From the NCBI GenBank assembly GCA_945874155.1, contig CAMCFO010000002.1:62001-126000 (forward strand): DNA of 64,000 nt, read 5' to 3'. The notes under the pieces are model-generated. The model saw only the letters and a program-made list of their open reading frames with translations. It had not been told where the DNA came from and searched no databases. Both the position numbers and the translations under genes were made by a program. This document shows, in pieces, positions 1 to 6,963 of this stretch (within the stretch, counting starts at the first letter, position 1; each line of letters opens with the position of its first letter). The stretch comes from an uncultured Bacteroidales bacterium (lineage in GTDB: Bacteria; Bacteroidota; Bacteroidia; Bacteroidales; UBA932).

Positions 1-234
1 ATCCATAAGGCTTATGCGGAGAAGAGGGACGAGGCGCATTTCACGAAGTTGGTGGACAACAGTGCGATAGCGGAGAATGACTACAATCTTTCGGTGTCTT
101 CCTATGTGGAGCAGGAGGACAAGAGGGAGAAGATTGACATCGTGGAGCTGAATGCGCGCATAGAGAAGATTGTCGCCCGCGAAGCTGAGCTGCGCACTGC
201 GATTGATGCGATTATTAAGGATTTGGAGATATGA
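1..234 (+). CDS. hsdM: Type I restriction-modification methyltransferase subunit HsdM, C-terminal fragment
   Basis: The reading frame is open from the first base of the window and stops at TGA 232-234, so only the last 77 residues are present. The segment ENDYNLSVSSYVE is the typical HsdM tail motif, followed by a charged helical region that contacts HsdS. HsdM is the N6-adenine methyltransferase subunit; with HsdS it forms the M2S1 methylase, and with HsdR the nuclease. hsdS and hsdR follow on the same strand, which supports the call. The catalytic NPPF/Y motif lies outside the window. Confidence 0.9.
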   Translation: MHKAYAEKRDEAHFTKLVDNSAIAENDYNLSVSSYVEQEDKREKIDIVELNARIEKIVAREAELRTAIDAIIKDLEI

Positions 235-326
235 TTTACGATGCCATCAGAATGGCCGGATATGACGAAGCCGCTCCGGCGGGGAACGGCTCCGATACGG
301 ACGGGGTTGCGGTCAAGGCCGTGGGC

Positions 327-476
327 TTACCTATGTCGGTAATGAGCCTTCACGTACACCTTCTTGTTTCCGACCATTCTGAAATGGCCTCGTACATAAA
401 TAGGTGCTTGAGCTGCTTCTTTGCACTCTTTGCAAGGGCGCTCATCAAGCGTTATTTTAATGGAGATGATTTTCAT
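327..476 (-). CDS. Candidate 49-residue basic small protein with a CxxC pair, antisense between hsdM and hsdS
   Basis: A short minus-strand frame runs from ATG 476-474 to TAA 329-327. The product begins MKIISIKITLDERPCKECKE and ends KKVYVKAHYRHR. It has a CxxC pair at residues 15-18, several histidines and a strongly basic tail, so a small zinc-ribbon or nucleic-acid-binding protein is possible but unproven. A perfect minus-strand promoter (641-671) lies about 160 bases upstream, with a strong hairpin in the presumed leader. I do not recognise the family. A plus-strand frame also spans this stretch (231-593); the codon choice and protein-like composition of the minus frame look better. Alternatives are a gene remnant or chance. 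Confidence 0.4.
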   Translation of the reverse strand: MKIISIKITLDERPCKECKEAAQAPIYVRGHFRMVGNKKVYVKAHYRHR

Positions 477-557
477 ATTAATGAATTGATTAGATACTCG
501 AGAGCTGAGAGCGGCCTGCCTGTAGTGCTACATCCCGTCCGTATTTATCTAAATGAA

Positions 558-589
558 ACAGAGCATTTGCGTGGAAGCAAATGCTCTGT
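558..589 (-). terminator. 13-bp perfect hairpin, terminator or attenuator on the minus strand
   Basis: ACAGAGCATTTGC (558-570) and its exact reverse complement (577-589) enclose a 6-base loop. Read on the minus strand the stem is followed by TTTCATTT, a moderately U-rich tail; on the plus strand it is not. It lies about 50 bases downstream of the minus promoter at 641-671. It could therefore end a short RNA of about 80 nt or attenuate transcription into the 49-residue frame. Confidence 0.55.
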
Positions 590-640
590 GTAATTCAGCT
601 TGAAGAGCGCTCCAAGTCAATTCATTTAAAATCTCCGATG

Positions 641-671
641 CAAAAGTAAAAAAGTTTTTTGTAACTGCAAA
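641..671 (-). promoter_or_regulatory. Consensus Bacteroidetes promoter reading leftwards, away from hsdS
   Basis: On the minus strand the sequence is TTTG (plus 671-668), a spacer of exactly 19 bases, and TACTTTTG (plus 648-641). This is a full match to the Bacteroidetes primary-sigma pattern TTTG-N19-TAnnTTTG. Expected transcription starts near 634-637 and runs towards hsdM, antisense to the hsdM-hsdS junction. Confidence 0.6.
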
Positions 672-678
672 AATATTT

Positions 679-1824
679 ATGAGTGAGATAAGCGATATGA
701 TTCAGCGGCTCTGCCCGGATGGGGTGGAGTATAGAAAAATTAAGGAAATAGCTGAAGTCGGAACTGGGAGTAGTGATAGAAAAGATGCAATTGAAGATGG
801 TTCTTATCCATTCTATGTTCGTTCAAAAGATGTTTTGAAAAAAAATTCTTTTGAATTTGATGAAGAGGCTATTATTATTCCAGGAGAAGGTGGAATAGGG
901 GAGATATTTCATTATGCTAATGGAAAGTATGCCTTGCATCAGAGGGCATATCGTATTCATTTTACCACAAGTATTATAACAAAATTTGCCTATTACTATT
1001 TTTCCAACTCATTCAAAGCTTTCATATTTCAAAAGGCTGTTAATGCTACTGTGACATCTATACGAAAACCTATGATAGAGGACTTCGAGATTCCCGTCCC
1101 GCCACTGGAGGTACAGAGAAAAATTGTCGAGGTACTCGACAATTTTTCGGAGCTTACAGCGGAGCTTACAGCGGAGCTTGAGGCACGAAAGAAGCAGTAC
1201 GAGTACTACCGCGATAACTTGTTGAATTTTAGCCAAATTGCCCCCCCCAACTCGGTAAAATGGATGAAATTGGGAGAAATTGGTGACGTTAAAATGTGCA
1301 AGAGAGTGATGAAACATCAAACTAATACTGAATATGGTATTCCTTTCTATAAGATAGGGACTTTTGGCAAAACTGCTGATGCCTTCATCTCGCAAGAATT
1401 GTTTAATGAGCTGAAGAACTCATATTCATATCCCAAATATGGAGATATTTTAATTTCTGCATCTGGCACCATAGGTCGAACTGTTGTTTATAATGGTGAA
1501 GATGCATATTATCAAGATTCCAATATTGTATGGATTGATAACGACGAAAGCATTGCATTAAACAGTTACTTAAAGATCATTTACCAAGTCATTGAATGGA
1601 AAGTGGAGGGCGGAACCATAAAGAGACTTTATAACGATAATATAAAGAATACTGTCATCCCCATCCCACCCCTATCCGAGCAAGAGCGCATAGTCTCCAT
1701 CCTCGACCGCTTCGAGGCCCTCACCACCGACCTAACCTCCGGCCTCCCCGCCGAAATCAAAGCCCGTCAGCAGCAGTACGAGTACTATCGAGACCAACTT
1801 TTGACCTTCAAAAGAGCAAACTAA
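679..1824 (+). CDS. hsdS: Type I restriction-modification specificity subunit HsdS
   Basis: The 381-residue protein has the usual two-part architecture. Target-recognition domain 1 covers about residues 10-145, and a central conserved coiled-coil region about 137-185 (EVQRKIVEVLDNF, then KKQYEYYRDNLL). Domain 2 covers about 195-335, and the distal conserved region about 335-380 (SEQERIVSILDRF, then QQQYEYYRDQLL). Each domain reads half of a bipartite DNA target. The central region contains TAEL twice (residues 160-167), as in EcoR124-type enzymes where TAEL copy number sets the target spacer. A C8 run at 1241-1248 sits between the halves. The stop codon abuts the hsdR start, implying one transcript. 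No good forward promoter is seen before it. Confidence 0.96.
   Translation: MSEISDMIQRLCPDGVEYRKIKEIAEVGTGSSDRKDAIEDGSYPFYVRSKDVLKKNSFEFDEEAIIIPGEGGIGEIFHYANGKYALHQRAYRIHFTTSIITKFAYYYFSNSFKAFIFQKAVNATVTSIRKPMIEDFEIPVPPLEVQRKIVEVLDNFSELTAELTAELEARKKQYEYYRDNLLNFSQIAPPNSVKWMKLGEIGDVKMCKRVMKHQTNTEYGIPFYKIGTFGKTADAFISQELFNELKNSYSYPKYGDILISASGTIGRTVVYNGEDAYYQDSNIVWIDNDESIALNSYLKIIYQVIEWKVEGGTIKRLYNDNIKNTVIPIPPLSEQERIVSILDRFEALTTDLTSGLPAEIKARQQQYEYYRDQLLTFKRAN
1150..1173 (+). repeat. 12-nt tandem repeat in hsdS encoding TAEL units
   Basis: GAGCTTACAGCG occurs twice in tandem (1150-1161 and 1162-1173), followed by a partial third copy GAGCTT. It encodes ELTAELTAEL at residues 158-167 in the spacer helix between the two recognition domains. 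Gain or loss of a unit keeps frame. Confidence 0.9.
1241..1248 (+). repeat. C8 homopolymer inside hsdS
   Basis: Eight consecutive cytosines encode part of I-A-P-P-N between the central conserved region and recognition domain 2. A one-base slip would truncate HsdS after its first half, so the tract is a plausible phase-variation switch. Confidence 0.8.
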
Positions 1825-4800
1825 ATGCCCCATCTCAACATCATATCACAGAACCCGGAGAGCACCCTGGTATCGGAATTCAAACGTGACGACAAACGCG
1901 AGCGCAGCTACCAAAGCGAAGCGGCCCTCGAAGCGACATTCATCCGCCAGCTTCAGGAGCAAGGCTATGAATACCTCCCGATAGTGGATGAAAAGTCCCT
2001 CATCGCCAATCTTCGCTCACAGCTCGAACGCCTCAATGACTTCAAATTCTCCGACAGCGAATGGGACCTCTTCTTCAAGATGGTCCTCGCCAACCAGAAT
2101 GACGGGATAGTTGAGAAAACCAACACCATCCAGAACGACTCCGTCAAGGTCCTTTCTCTGCTTGACGGCGACAAGGATGGAGTCAGCTTCCGCAACATCA
2201 AACTCATAGACAAGGACGACATCCACCGCAACAGCCTGCAGGTCATCAACCAGTATGTCGTGGAGGATGGCGCTCGCTCCAACCGCTATGATGTCACCAT
2301 CCTTGTAAACGGCCTCCCGCTTGTGCACATTGAACTCAAGAAGCGCGGAGTGGACCTCAAGGAAGCCTTCAATCAGATCAATCGCTACCAACGAGATTCT
2401 TTCTGGGCAGCCAGCGGCCTCTTCGAATATGTCCAGCTCTTCGTCATCAGCAACGGCACCTTCACCCGCTACTACTCCAACACCACCCGCAACGCCCACG
2501 TAAAGAAGACCAATGAACTCAAGGCCAGGAACTCCACCAAGAGTACCGGAAGCTTCGAGTTCACCTCATACTGGGCAGACGAGAAGAACAAGGTCATAAC
2601 TGATCTGGTGGACTTCACCAGCACCTTTTTCGCAAAGCACACCCTGCTCAATGTCCTCACCAAGTTCTGCGTCTTCACCTCAGAAAAGGACCTGCTGGTG
2701 ATGCGTCCCTACCAGATTGCCGCAACGGAGAAGATTCTGCAGCGCATCCTCATCGCCTCCTATGACAAGAAGCGCCTCGGCACCACAGCAGCGGGAGGGT
2801 ATATCTGGCACACCACAGGCAGCGGCAAAACTCTCACCTCGTTCAAGACAGCGCAGCTTGCTTCCAAGATGGACGGAATAGACAAAGTCCTCTTCGTAGT
2901 GGACCGCAAAGACCTTGACTATCAGACGATGAAGGAATACGACCGCTTCGAGAAAGGTGCGGCTAACAGCAATGCCAACACCGCCATTCTCCAGCGCCAG
3001 CTTGAGGACCCAGCCTGCCGCATCATCATCACCACCATCCAGAAGCTCAGCCGCTTTATTGCCAAGAACCGCAAGCACGACATCTACGATGCCCACGTGG
3101 TGCTGATTTTCGACGAATGCCACCGCTCGCAGTTCAACCAGATGCACGATAGCATCACTCACGCCTTCAAGCGTTATCATATGTTCGGCTTCACCGGAAC
3201 GCCAATCTTCCCGAAAAACTCTTCCAGCAGCGGACTTCCTCACCTCAAGACCACGGAACAGGCCTTCGGAGACCGTCTGCACAGCTACACCATAGTCAAT
3301 GCCATAAATGATCAGAACGTCTTGCCTTTCCGAATTGACTACATCCAGACGATGAAGGAAAAAGAAGGTGTGGCGGATGACAAGGTGTGGGGCATAGACA
3401 CCGATGCGGCTTTTATGTCACCGGAGAATATCTCCAATGTCACCCGCTACATTCTGGAACATTTCGACCAGAAGACCAAGCGCAACTCTTTCTATAAGCT
3501 CAAGGACAAACGCGTTGCAGGCTTCAACTCCATACTCGCCACCTCTTCCATTCCTGCTGCAGTGCTCTATTACAACGAGTTTCTGCGCCAGATGGCTCAG
3601 CTGCCTTCAGACAAGCGTTTGAAGATTGCACTCATCTACAGCTACGGCCAGAACGAGGCTGACTTCGAGCAGGAGGGCTTTATGGACGAGGAGAATTCTG
3701 ACGACACCTCCGGACTTGATGCCAATTCCCGCGATGCCCTTGAGAAAGCCATCGCTAATTACAACGAGATGTTCCACACCAACTTCGACACCTCTTCCGA
3801 GAAGTTCCAGAATTACTACAAGGACCTCTCGATGAGGATGAAACAGAAGGAAGTGGACCTTCTCATCGTGGTCAATATGTTCCTTACCGGATTTGATGCG
3901 ACCACGCTGAACACCCTCTGGGTGGACAAAAACCTGCGAATGCACGGACTGCTGCAGGCATTTTCGCGTACAAATCGCAAGTTGAACTCGGTCAAGACCT
4001 TCGGCAACATTGTCTGCTTCAGGAATTTGGAGAATGCCACCAACGAGTCTTTGGCTCTGTTCGGGGACGAGAAGGCTGGAGGCATTGTGCTGCTGCGCAA
4101 GTACGAAGATTACTATTATGGCTATGATGATGAGGGCAAGCACCACGCCGGCTACAGCGAGCTGGTGGATGAACTGTTGGAGAAGTATCCTGTGGGTGAG
4201 CCAATTATGCTGGAAGAGGAGCAGAAGAAGTTTGCCCGGCTGTTCGGCAGTCTGCTCAAGGCCATCAATATCCTTCAGTGCTTTGACGATTTCAAGGGAG
4301 CCCAACTCCTCAGCGAGCGCGTTATGCAGGACTACCAGAGTATGTATATCGACATATACAACAAGTTCAGAGACCGAGGGAAGGCGGATAAGGAAAGCAT
4401 CAACGAGGATATAGTCTTTGAAATTGAATTGGTCAAGCAGGTTGAGGTCAATATAGACTATATTATTTCGCTCATCGCCAAACATCACGAGGAGCATAAA
4501 CTCAATGCGGAGATTCGTCTTTCCATCGCTAAGGCCATTGATTCCAGCATCGAGCTGCGAGGCAAGAAGGACCTCATCGAGCAGTTTATCTCTTCTCTTA
4601 CTCCGGATGTATCTCAGGTGGATGTCCAGTGGCAGGAATATGTGCGCAGGCAGCGCGAAGTGGAACTTGAACGCATCATAGAGGAGGAGAACCTAAAGAG
4701 CGAGCCTACCCGCAAGTTCATCGAGGCTTCGTTCAGGGATGGAGCCATCCGAGAGACAGGTACTGATGTAGCAGCAATACTCCCTCCTATGTCCCGTTTC

Positions 4801-4884
4801 AGCAAGGACCGTGCAACCAAGAAGGAAATCGTCCTTTCCCGCCTTCGAGAATTCTTCGAGAGGTTCCGCGATTTGACGGTATAG
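1825..4884 (+). CDS. hsdR: Type I restriction endonuclease subunit HsdR
   Basis: The 1019-residue length is normal for HsdR. The N-terminal third carries the PD-(D/E)xK nuclease core (YDVTILVNG then HIELKKRG, about residues 152-175). The superfamily 2 helicase/translocase core follows, with Walker A HTTGSGKT at about 329-336, DECH at about 430 and FTGTP about 25 residues later. The motif V/VI region contains LTGFDATTLNTLWVDK and QAFSRTNR near 690-720. A C-terminal helical domain binds the methylase. The enzyme translocates DNA with ATP and cuts unmethylated DNA at a distance. Its ATG directly follows the hsdS TAA, so the two are probably co-translated. No frameshift or missing motif is seen. 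Confidence 0.97.
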   Translation: MPHLNIISQNPESTLVSEFKRDDKRERSYQSEAALEATFIRQLQEQGYEYLPIVDEKSLIANLRSQLERLNDFKFSDSEWDLFFKMVLANQNDGIVEKTNTIQNDSVKVLSLLDGDKDGVSFRNIKLIDKDDIHRNSLQVINQYVVEDGARSNRYDVTILVNGLPLVHIELKKRGVDLKEAFNQINRYQRDSFWAASGLFEYVQLFVISNGTFTRYYSNTTRNAHVKKTNELKARNSTKSTGSFEFTSYWADEKNKVITDLVDFTSTFFAKHTLLNVLTKFCVFTSEKDLLVMRPYQIAATEKILQRILIASYDKKRLGTTAAGGYIWHTTGSGKTLTSFKTAQLASKMDGIDKVLFVVDRKDLDYQTMKEYDRFEKGAANSNANTAILQRQLEDPACRIIITTIQKLSRFIAKNRKHDIYDAHVVLIFDECHRSQFNQMHDSITHAFKRYHMFGFTGTPIFPKNSSSSGLPHLKTTEQAFGDRLHSYTIVNAINDQNVLPFRIDYIQTMKEKEGVADDKVWGIDTDAAFMSPENISNVTRYILEHFDQKTKRNSFYKLKDKRVAGFNSILATSSIPAAVLYYNEFLRQMAQLPSDKRLKIALIYSYGQNEADFEQEGFMDEENSDDTSGLDANSRDALEKAIANYNEMFHTNFDTSSEKFQNYYKDLSMRMKQKEVDLLIVVNMFLTGFDATTLNTLWVDKNLRMHGLLQAFSRTNRKLNSVKTFGNIVCFRNLENATNESLALFGDEKAGGIVLLRKYEDYYYGYDDEGKHHAGYSELVDELLEKYPVGEPIMLEEEQKKFARLFGSLLKAINILQCFDDFKGAQLLSERVMQDYQSMYIDIYNKFRDRGKADKESINEDIVFEIELVKQVEVNIDYIISLIAKHHEEHKLNAEIRLSIAKAIDSSIELRGKKDLIEQFISSLTPDVSQVDVQWQEYVRRQREVELERIIEEENLKSEPTRKFIEASFRDGAIRETGTDVAAILPPMSRFSKDRATKKEIVLSRLREFFERFRDLTV

Positions 4885-4934
4885 GGTTATCCTTATATCA
4901 ATGGTTTCTTTAGACCTGGTCACGGAAATAGCCT

Positions 4935-4998
4935 GATTCCTTAAATCTTATAATATTTAAGGAATTAACTCCGCAAAACTTTTAAGATTTACGGAATT
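4935..4998. repeat. Cluster of inverted repeats between hsdR and the DUF4143 ATPase
   Basis: ATTCCTTAAAT (4936-4946) pairs perfectly with ATTTAAGGAAT (4955-4965) across an 8-base loop. The left arm also pairs imperfectly with a third copy, TAAGATTTACGGAATT (4983-4998), which overlaps the ATPase promoter. It could be the hsdR terminator, an operator for the ATPase gene, or both. Confidence 0.55.
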
Positions 4999-5010
4999 TG
5001 CATATATTTG
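4980..5010 (+). promoter_or_regulatory. Promoter of the DUF4143 ATPase gene
   Basis: TATATTTG (5003-5010) matches the Bacteroidetes -7 element TAnnTTTG, and TTTT stands 19 bases upstream in the place of TTTG. The ATG lies 23 bases further on. The third inverted-repeat copy (4983-4998) fills the spacer, which suits repression by a bound protein. Confidence 0.55.
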
Positions 5011-5032
5011 CACTGAATAAAAAACATAGATT

Positions 5033-6163
5033 ATGATTACAAGAGCCATAGCGGAAAGAATCAACAATGCCCTCGCAAAGAAAAAAGCCGTAACCATAAT
5101 GGGGCCGCGTCAGGTAGGGAAATCTACTCTTGCTGAAGCAATAATTCCGAAAGATGAAAGAGTCCTTGAAATAAACGGCGACAACACCGACGTGCAGACT
5201 ATGTTTATAGATGTCGATGAAACCAAGATTAAGATTCTACTTGGAAACAATAACTTCCTGTTTGTTGACGAGGCACAGAAAATACAGAATGTGGGCAATA
5301 TGCTCAAGATCGTGGCAGATAAGTTCAAAGAGGTTAAACTTATCGTGACAGGCAGCTCAGCCTTCAAACTGTCTGAGGCAGTAAACGAGTCCTTAACCGG
5401 CAGGAAGCGTGAATTTAAGCTCTATCCATTGTCATTCAAGGAAATGGCAGATTACACAAGTGTATTGGAAGAGTCCAGACTGATTGAACACCGGCTTATC
5501 TATGGCTATTATCCCGAAGTCGTAACCTCTGTTGACGATGAAAAAGAAGTAATCAAGGAACTCATTGACAGCTATCTCTATAAAGATGTGCTGGAGGAGA
5601 ACAATATCGCCAAACCGGATCATTTGGTGAAATTGGTTCAGGCGCTTGCTTTCCAGATAGGTTCTACTGTCTCGGCAACTGAACTTGCCGGACTCGTAGG
5701 TATAGATGCCAAGACAGTGGAGCGTTACATAGAAATCCTCGAAAAGAGTTACATTATATTCACTATTCCATCGTATGCCAAGAATCAGCGTAACGAGCTG
5801 AAGTTTGCCCGCAAAATCTACTTCTGGGATATGGGAATACGCAATGGCGTTATTGGGAATATGGCTCCCGTATCCCTCAGGTCACCTGAAGAACTCGGTC
5901 ATATGTGGGAGAACTTCGTAATTGCAGAGCGGCTCAAGAGAAACGAGTATGCGGGCAGAACATTTGTACAACATTACTTCTGGAGAACCCAGCAGAAGAA
6001 AGAGGTGGACCTCATCGAAATCGAGGATGGCGTAATGACCGGATATGAAATCAAATGGAAGAAGGGCAAGCGCGTAGGGGCCCCAGCTTCTTTCACAGCT
6101 GCGTACTCTGATGCTCACTTCGAGTGTATCACACCATCGGATCTGATGGGATTCTTGATGTAA
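5033..6163 (+). CDS. AAA family ATPase with C-terminal DUF4143 nuclease-like domain
   Basis: The 376-residue protein has an N-terminal AAA_14 ATPase: Walker A GPRQVGKST at 24-32, Walker B FLFVDEAQ at 75-82, and sensor VTGSSAF near 107. A winged-helix linker follows. The C-terminal DUF4143 domain has EVDLIEI ... YEIKWKK near 322-341, resembling the PD-(D/E)xK fold. These proteins are common and often multicopy in Bacteroidetes and archaea; their function is not established, and links to toxin-antitoxin or defence roles are only suggestive. The gene has its own promoter and stands beside the restriction locus in an apparent accessory island. It looks intact. Confidence 0.9.
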   Translation: MITRAIAERINNALAKKKAVTIMGPRQVGKSTLAEAIIPKDERVLEINGDNTDVQTMFIDVDETKIKILLGNNNFLFVDEAQKIQNVGNMLKIVADKFKEVKLIVTGSSAFKLSEAVNESLTGRKREFKLYPLSFKEMADYTSVLEESRLIEHRLIYGYYPEVVTSVDDEKEVIKELIDSYLYKDVLEENNIAKPDHLVKLVQALAFQIGSTVSATELAGLVGIDAKTVERYIEILEKSYIIFTIPSYAKNQRNELKFARKIYFWDMGIRNGVIGNMAPVSLRSPEELGHMWENFVIAERLKRNEYAGRTFVQHYFWRTQQKKEVDLIEIEDGVMTGYEIKWKKGKRVGAPASFTAAYSDAHFECITPSDLMGFLM

Positions 6164-6272
6164 TATGCCTTAAGTAATCTTCAAAATATAACCTGCATCA
6201 TCTTTGAACTGACAAACGGCTTAGGGGTCTTTTCAAGATCAAGACACGGGGACTTCATAAATATGAGGAACA

Positions 6273-6305
6273 AAATCCGCACATTTAATTGAATTGTGCG
6301 GATTT
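6273..6305. repeat. 11-bp perfect inverted repeat
   Basis: AAATCCGCACA (6273-6283) and its exact complement (6295-6305) are separated by 11 bases. It may terminate the ATPase transcript; the downstream base run is ATTTCC, so it is a weak intrinsic terminator at best. Confidence 0.5.
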
Positions 6306-6379
6306 ATTTCCACACTTTTGTATCTTAGCACAAAAGCCTCTTTTCTTCGATTGGTTAGCGGGGGATGTCTTCCAACAAG

Positions 6380-6399
6380 GGGGATGTCCTCGCGGTATG
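6380..6399 (+). repeat. 20-nt direct repeat, copy 1
   Basis: GGGGATGTCCTCGCGGTATG is repeated exactly at 6737-6756. A shorter version, GGGGATGTC, also starts at 6361. The second full copy leads into a 12-bp hairpin; this copy does not. Confidence 0.75.
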
Positions 6400-6431
6400 G
6401 AGGTTGCCGATGGAATATTTTTTCTGAAAAG

Positions 6432-6462
6432 TTTGTGATATTGAAAAGTTTATATACCTTTG
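6432..6462 (+). promoter_or_regulatory. Consensus promoter for a short transcript
   Basis: TTTG (6432-6435), a 19-base spacer and TACCTTTG (6455-6462) fully match the Bacteroidetes promoter consensus. Transcription is expected to start at about 6469, essentially at the ATGs at 6470 and 6474. Confidence 0.65.
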
Positions 6463-6468
6463 TCGCAT

Positions 6469-6542
6469 AATGTATGAGCCGAAAGGCAAAAAGAGAAACA
6501 ACGGATTGGTATTCAGCCCTCACTGAATACCTTTTCTTTTTC
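6469..6542 (+). ncRNA. Candidate small RNA of about 74 nt or leaderless mini-gene
   Basis: The span runs from the expected start of the promoter at 6432-6462 to the U-rich tail of an intrinsic terminator. The terminator stem is GGTATTCAG 6508-6516 with CTGAATACC 6523-6531, followed by TTTTCTTTTTC. Two overlapping short frames start inside: ATG 6470 (18 codons, product MYEPKGKKRNNGLVFSPH) and ATG 6474 (55 codons, reading through the terminator to TAA 6641). The promoter-terminator pairing favours an RNA or a tiny peptide; the 55-codon frame could be a remnant of a longer gene. No RNA family is recognised. Confidence 0.45.
6508..6542 (+). terminator. Intrinsic terminator of the short transcript
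   Basis: A perfect 9-bp stem, GGTATTCAG / CTGAATACC, with a 6-base loop is followed by TTTTCTTTTTC. It lies about 46 bases after the consensus promoter at 6432-6462. Confidence 0.65.
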
Positions 6543-6748
6543 AAGAAGCATAAGCCGAGGGATGTAGTTCTGTACATAGGGTGTTCTTTACGGAATTCTC
6601 TTTTAAATCAATACCATACGGCATTGTCTCTGTTTCTATAAGTTGAACTCCTTCTTAATCCTCTGGATTGAATATGGTGCTGCTATCGTTGTTGTCAATG
6701 TCAAGTCTTGGGGTGGAACTACGGGGGGGACTATAAGGGGATGTCCTC

Positions 6749-6776
6749 GCGGTATGCGGCTTTTGCCGCATACCGC
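6749..6776. repeat. 12-bp perfect hairpin with T4 loop
   Basis: GCGGTATGCGGC (6749-6760), TTTT, and GCCGCATACCGC (6765-6776). The left arm overlaps the end of the second 20-nt direct repeat. After a 3-base bulge the pairing resumes (CTC with GAG). Confidence 0.75.
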
Positions 6777-6809
6777 TGCGAGAACCCCTCCGCTGCCGCG
6801 GGGGCCCTT

Positions 6810-6963
6810 GCAAGGAATTGAAAGAAAAGGAGATCGCGTTGCTTTGCAACGCATTTTCATAAAGGGAGGAGGGGCTTACGAAAACTTGTTTTCGACGCTC
6901 CTCCTCCCTTTACGAAAATAACCACGCTGCGCGTGGTTATCTCCTTTTCTTTCAATTCCTTGC
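6810..6963. repeat. Nested palindromic element bounded by 25-bp perfect inverted repeats
   Basis: The left arm 6810-6834 begins GCAAGGAATTGAAAG and the right arm 6939-6963 is its exact reverse complement. Three hairpins lie inside: GCGTTGC/GCAACGC (6836-6852); AAAGGGAGGAGGGGC/GCTCCTCCTCCCTTT (6861-6911, one G-T pair, with CGAAAAC/GTTTTCG at its tip); and ATAACCACGC/GCGTGGTTAT (6918-6940). The right arm ends exactly on the discriminator base of tRNA-Ser. Read on the minus strand, the 6918-6940 hairpin is followed by TTTTCG and could terminate the tRNA transcript. The whole resembles a MITE-like or cruciform element, but no coding part is present. Confidence 0.75.

Larger units (their letters stand above)
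6164..6809. other. Gene-poor structured region between the ATPase gene and tRNA-Ser
   Basis: No convincing protein gene of normal length is seen on either strand. The stretch holds an 11-bp hairpin (6273-6305), a consensus promoter with a terminator 46 bases downstream (6432-6542), an exact 20-nt direct repeat (6380-6399 and 6737-6756) and a 12-bp hairpin (6749-6776). Frames at 6239-6577 (minus) and 6643-6921 (plus) have low-complexity, unrecognisable products and span the palindromes, so I do not call them. Confidence 0.6.

Noticed and set aside
231..593. 120-codon plus-strand frame overlapping the hsdM stop by ATGA, with an HVHLLV string like Y1 transposases
   Set aside because: Only six residues resemble the transposase motif and no tyrosine motif follows. 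The frame ends inside a palindrome and lies antisense to a better small-gene candidate.
3607..4497. Long minus-strand frame (296 codons) inside hsdR
   Set aside because: It is a reverse-frame shadow of a well-conserved helicase region.
6239..6921. Frames at 6239-6577 (minus) and 6643-6921 (plus)
   Set aside because: Products are compositionally odd, match nothing known and run through hairpins and repeats; treated as chance open frames.
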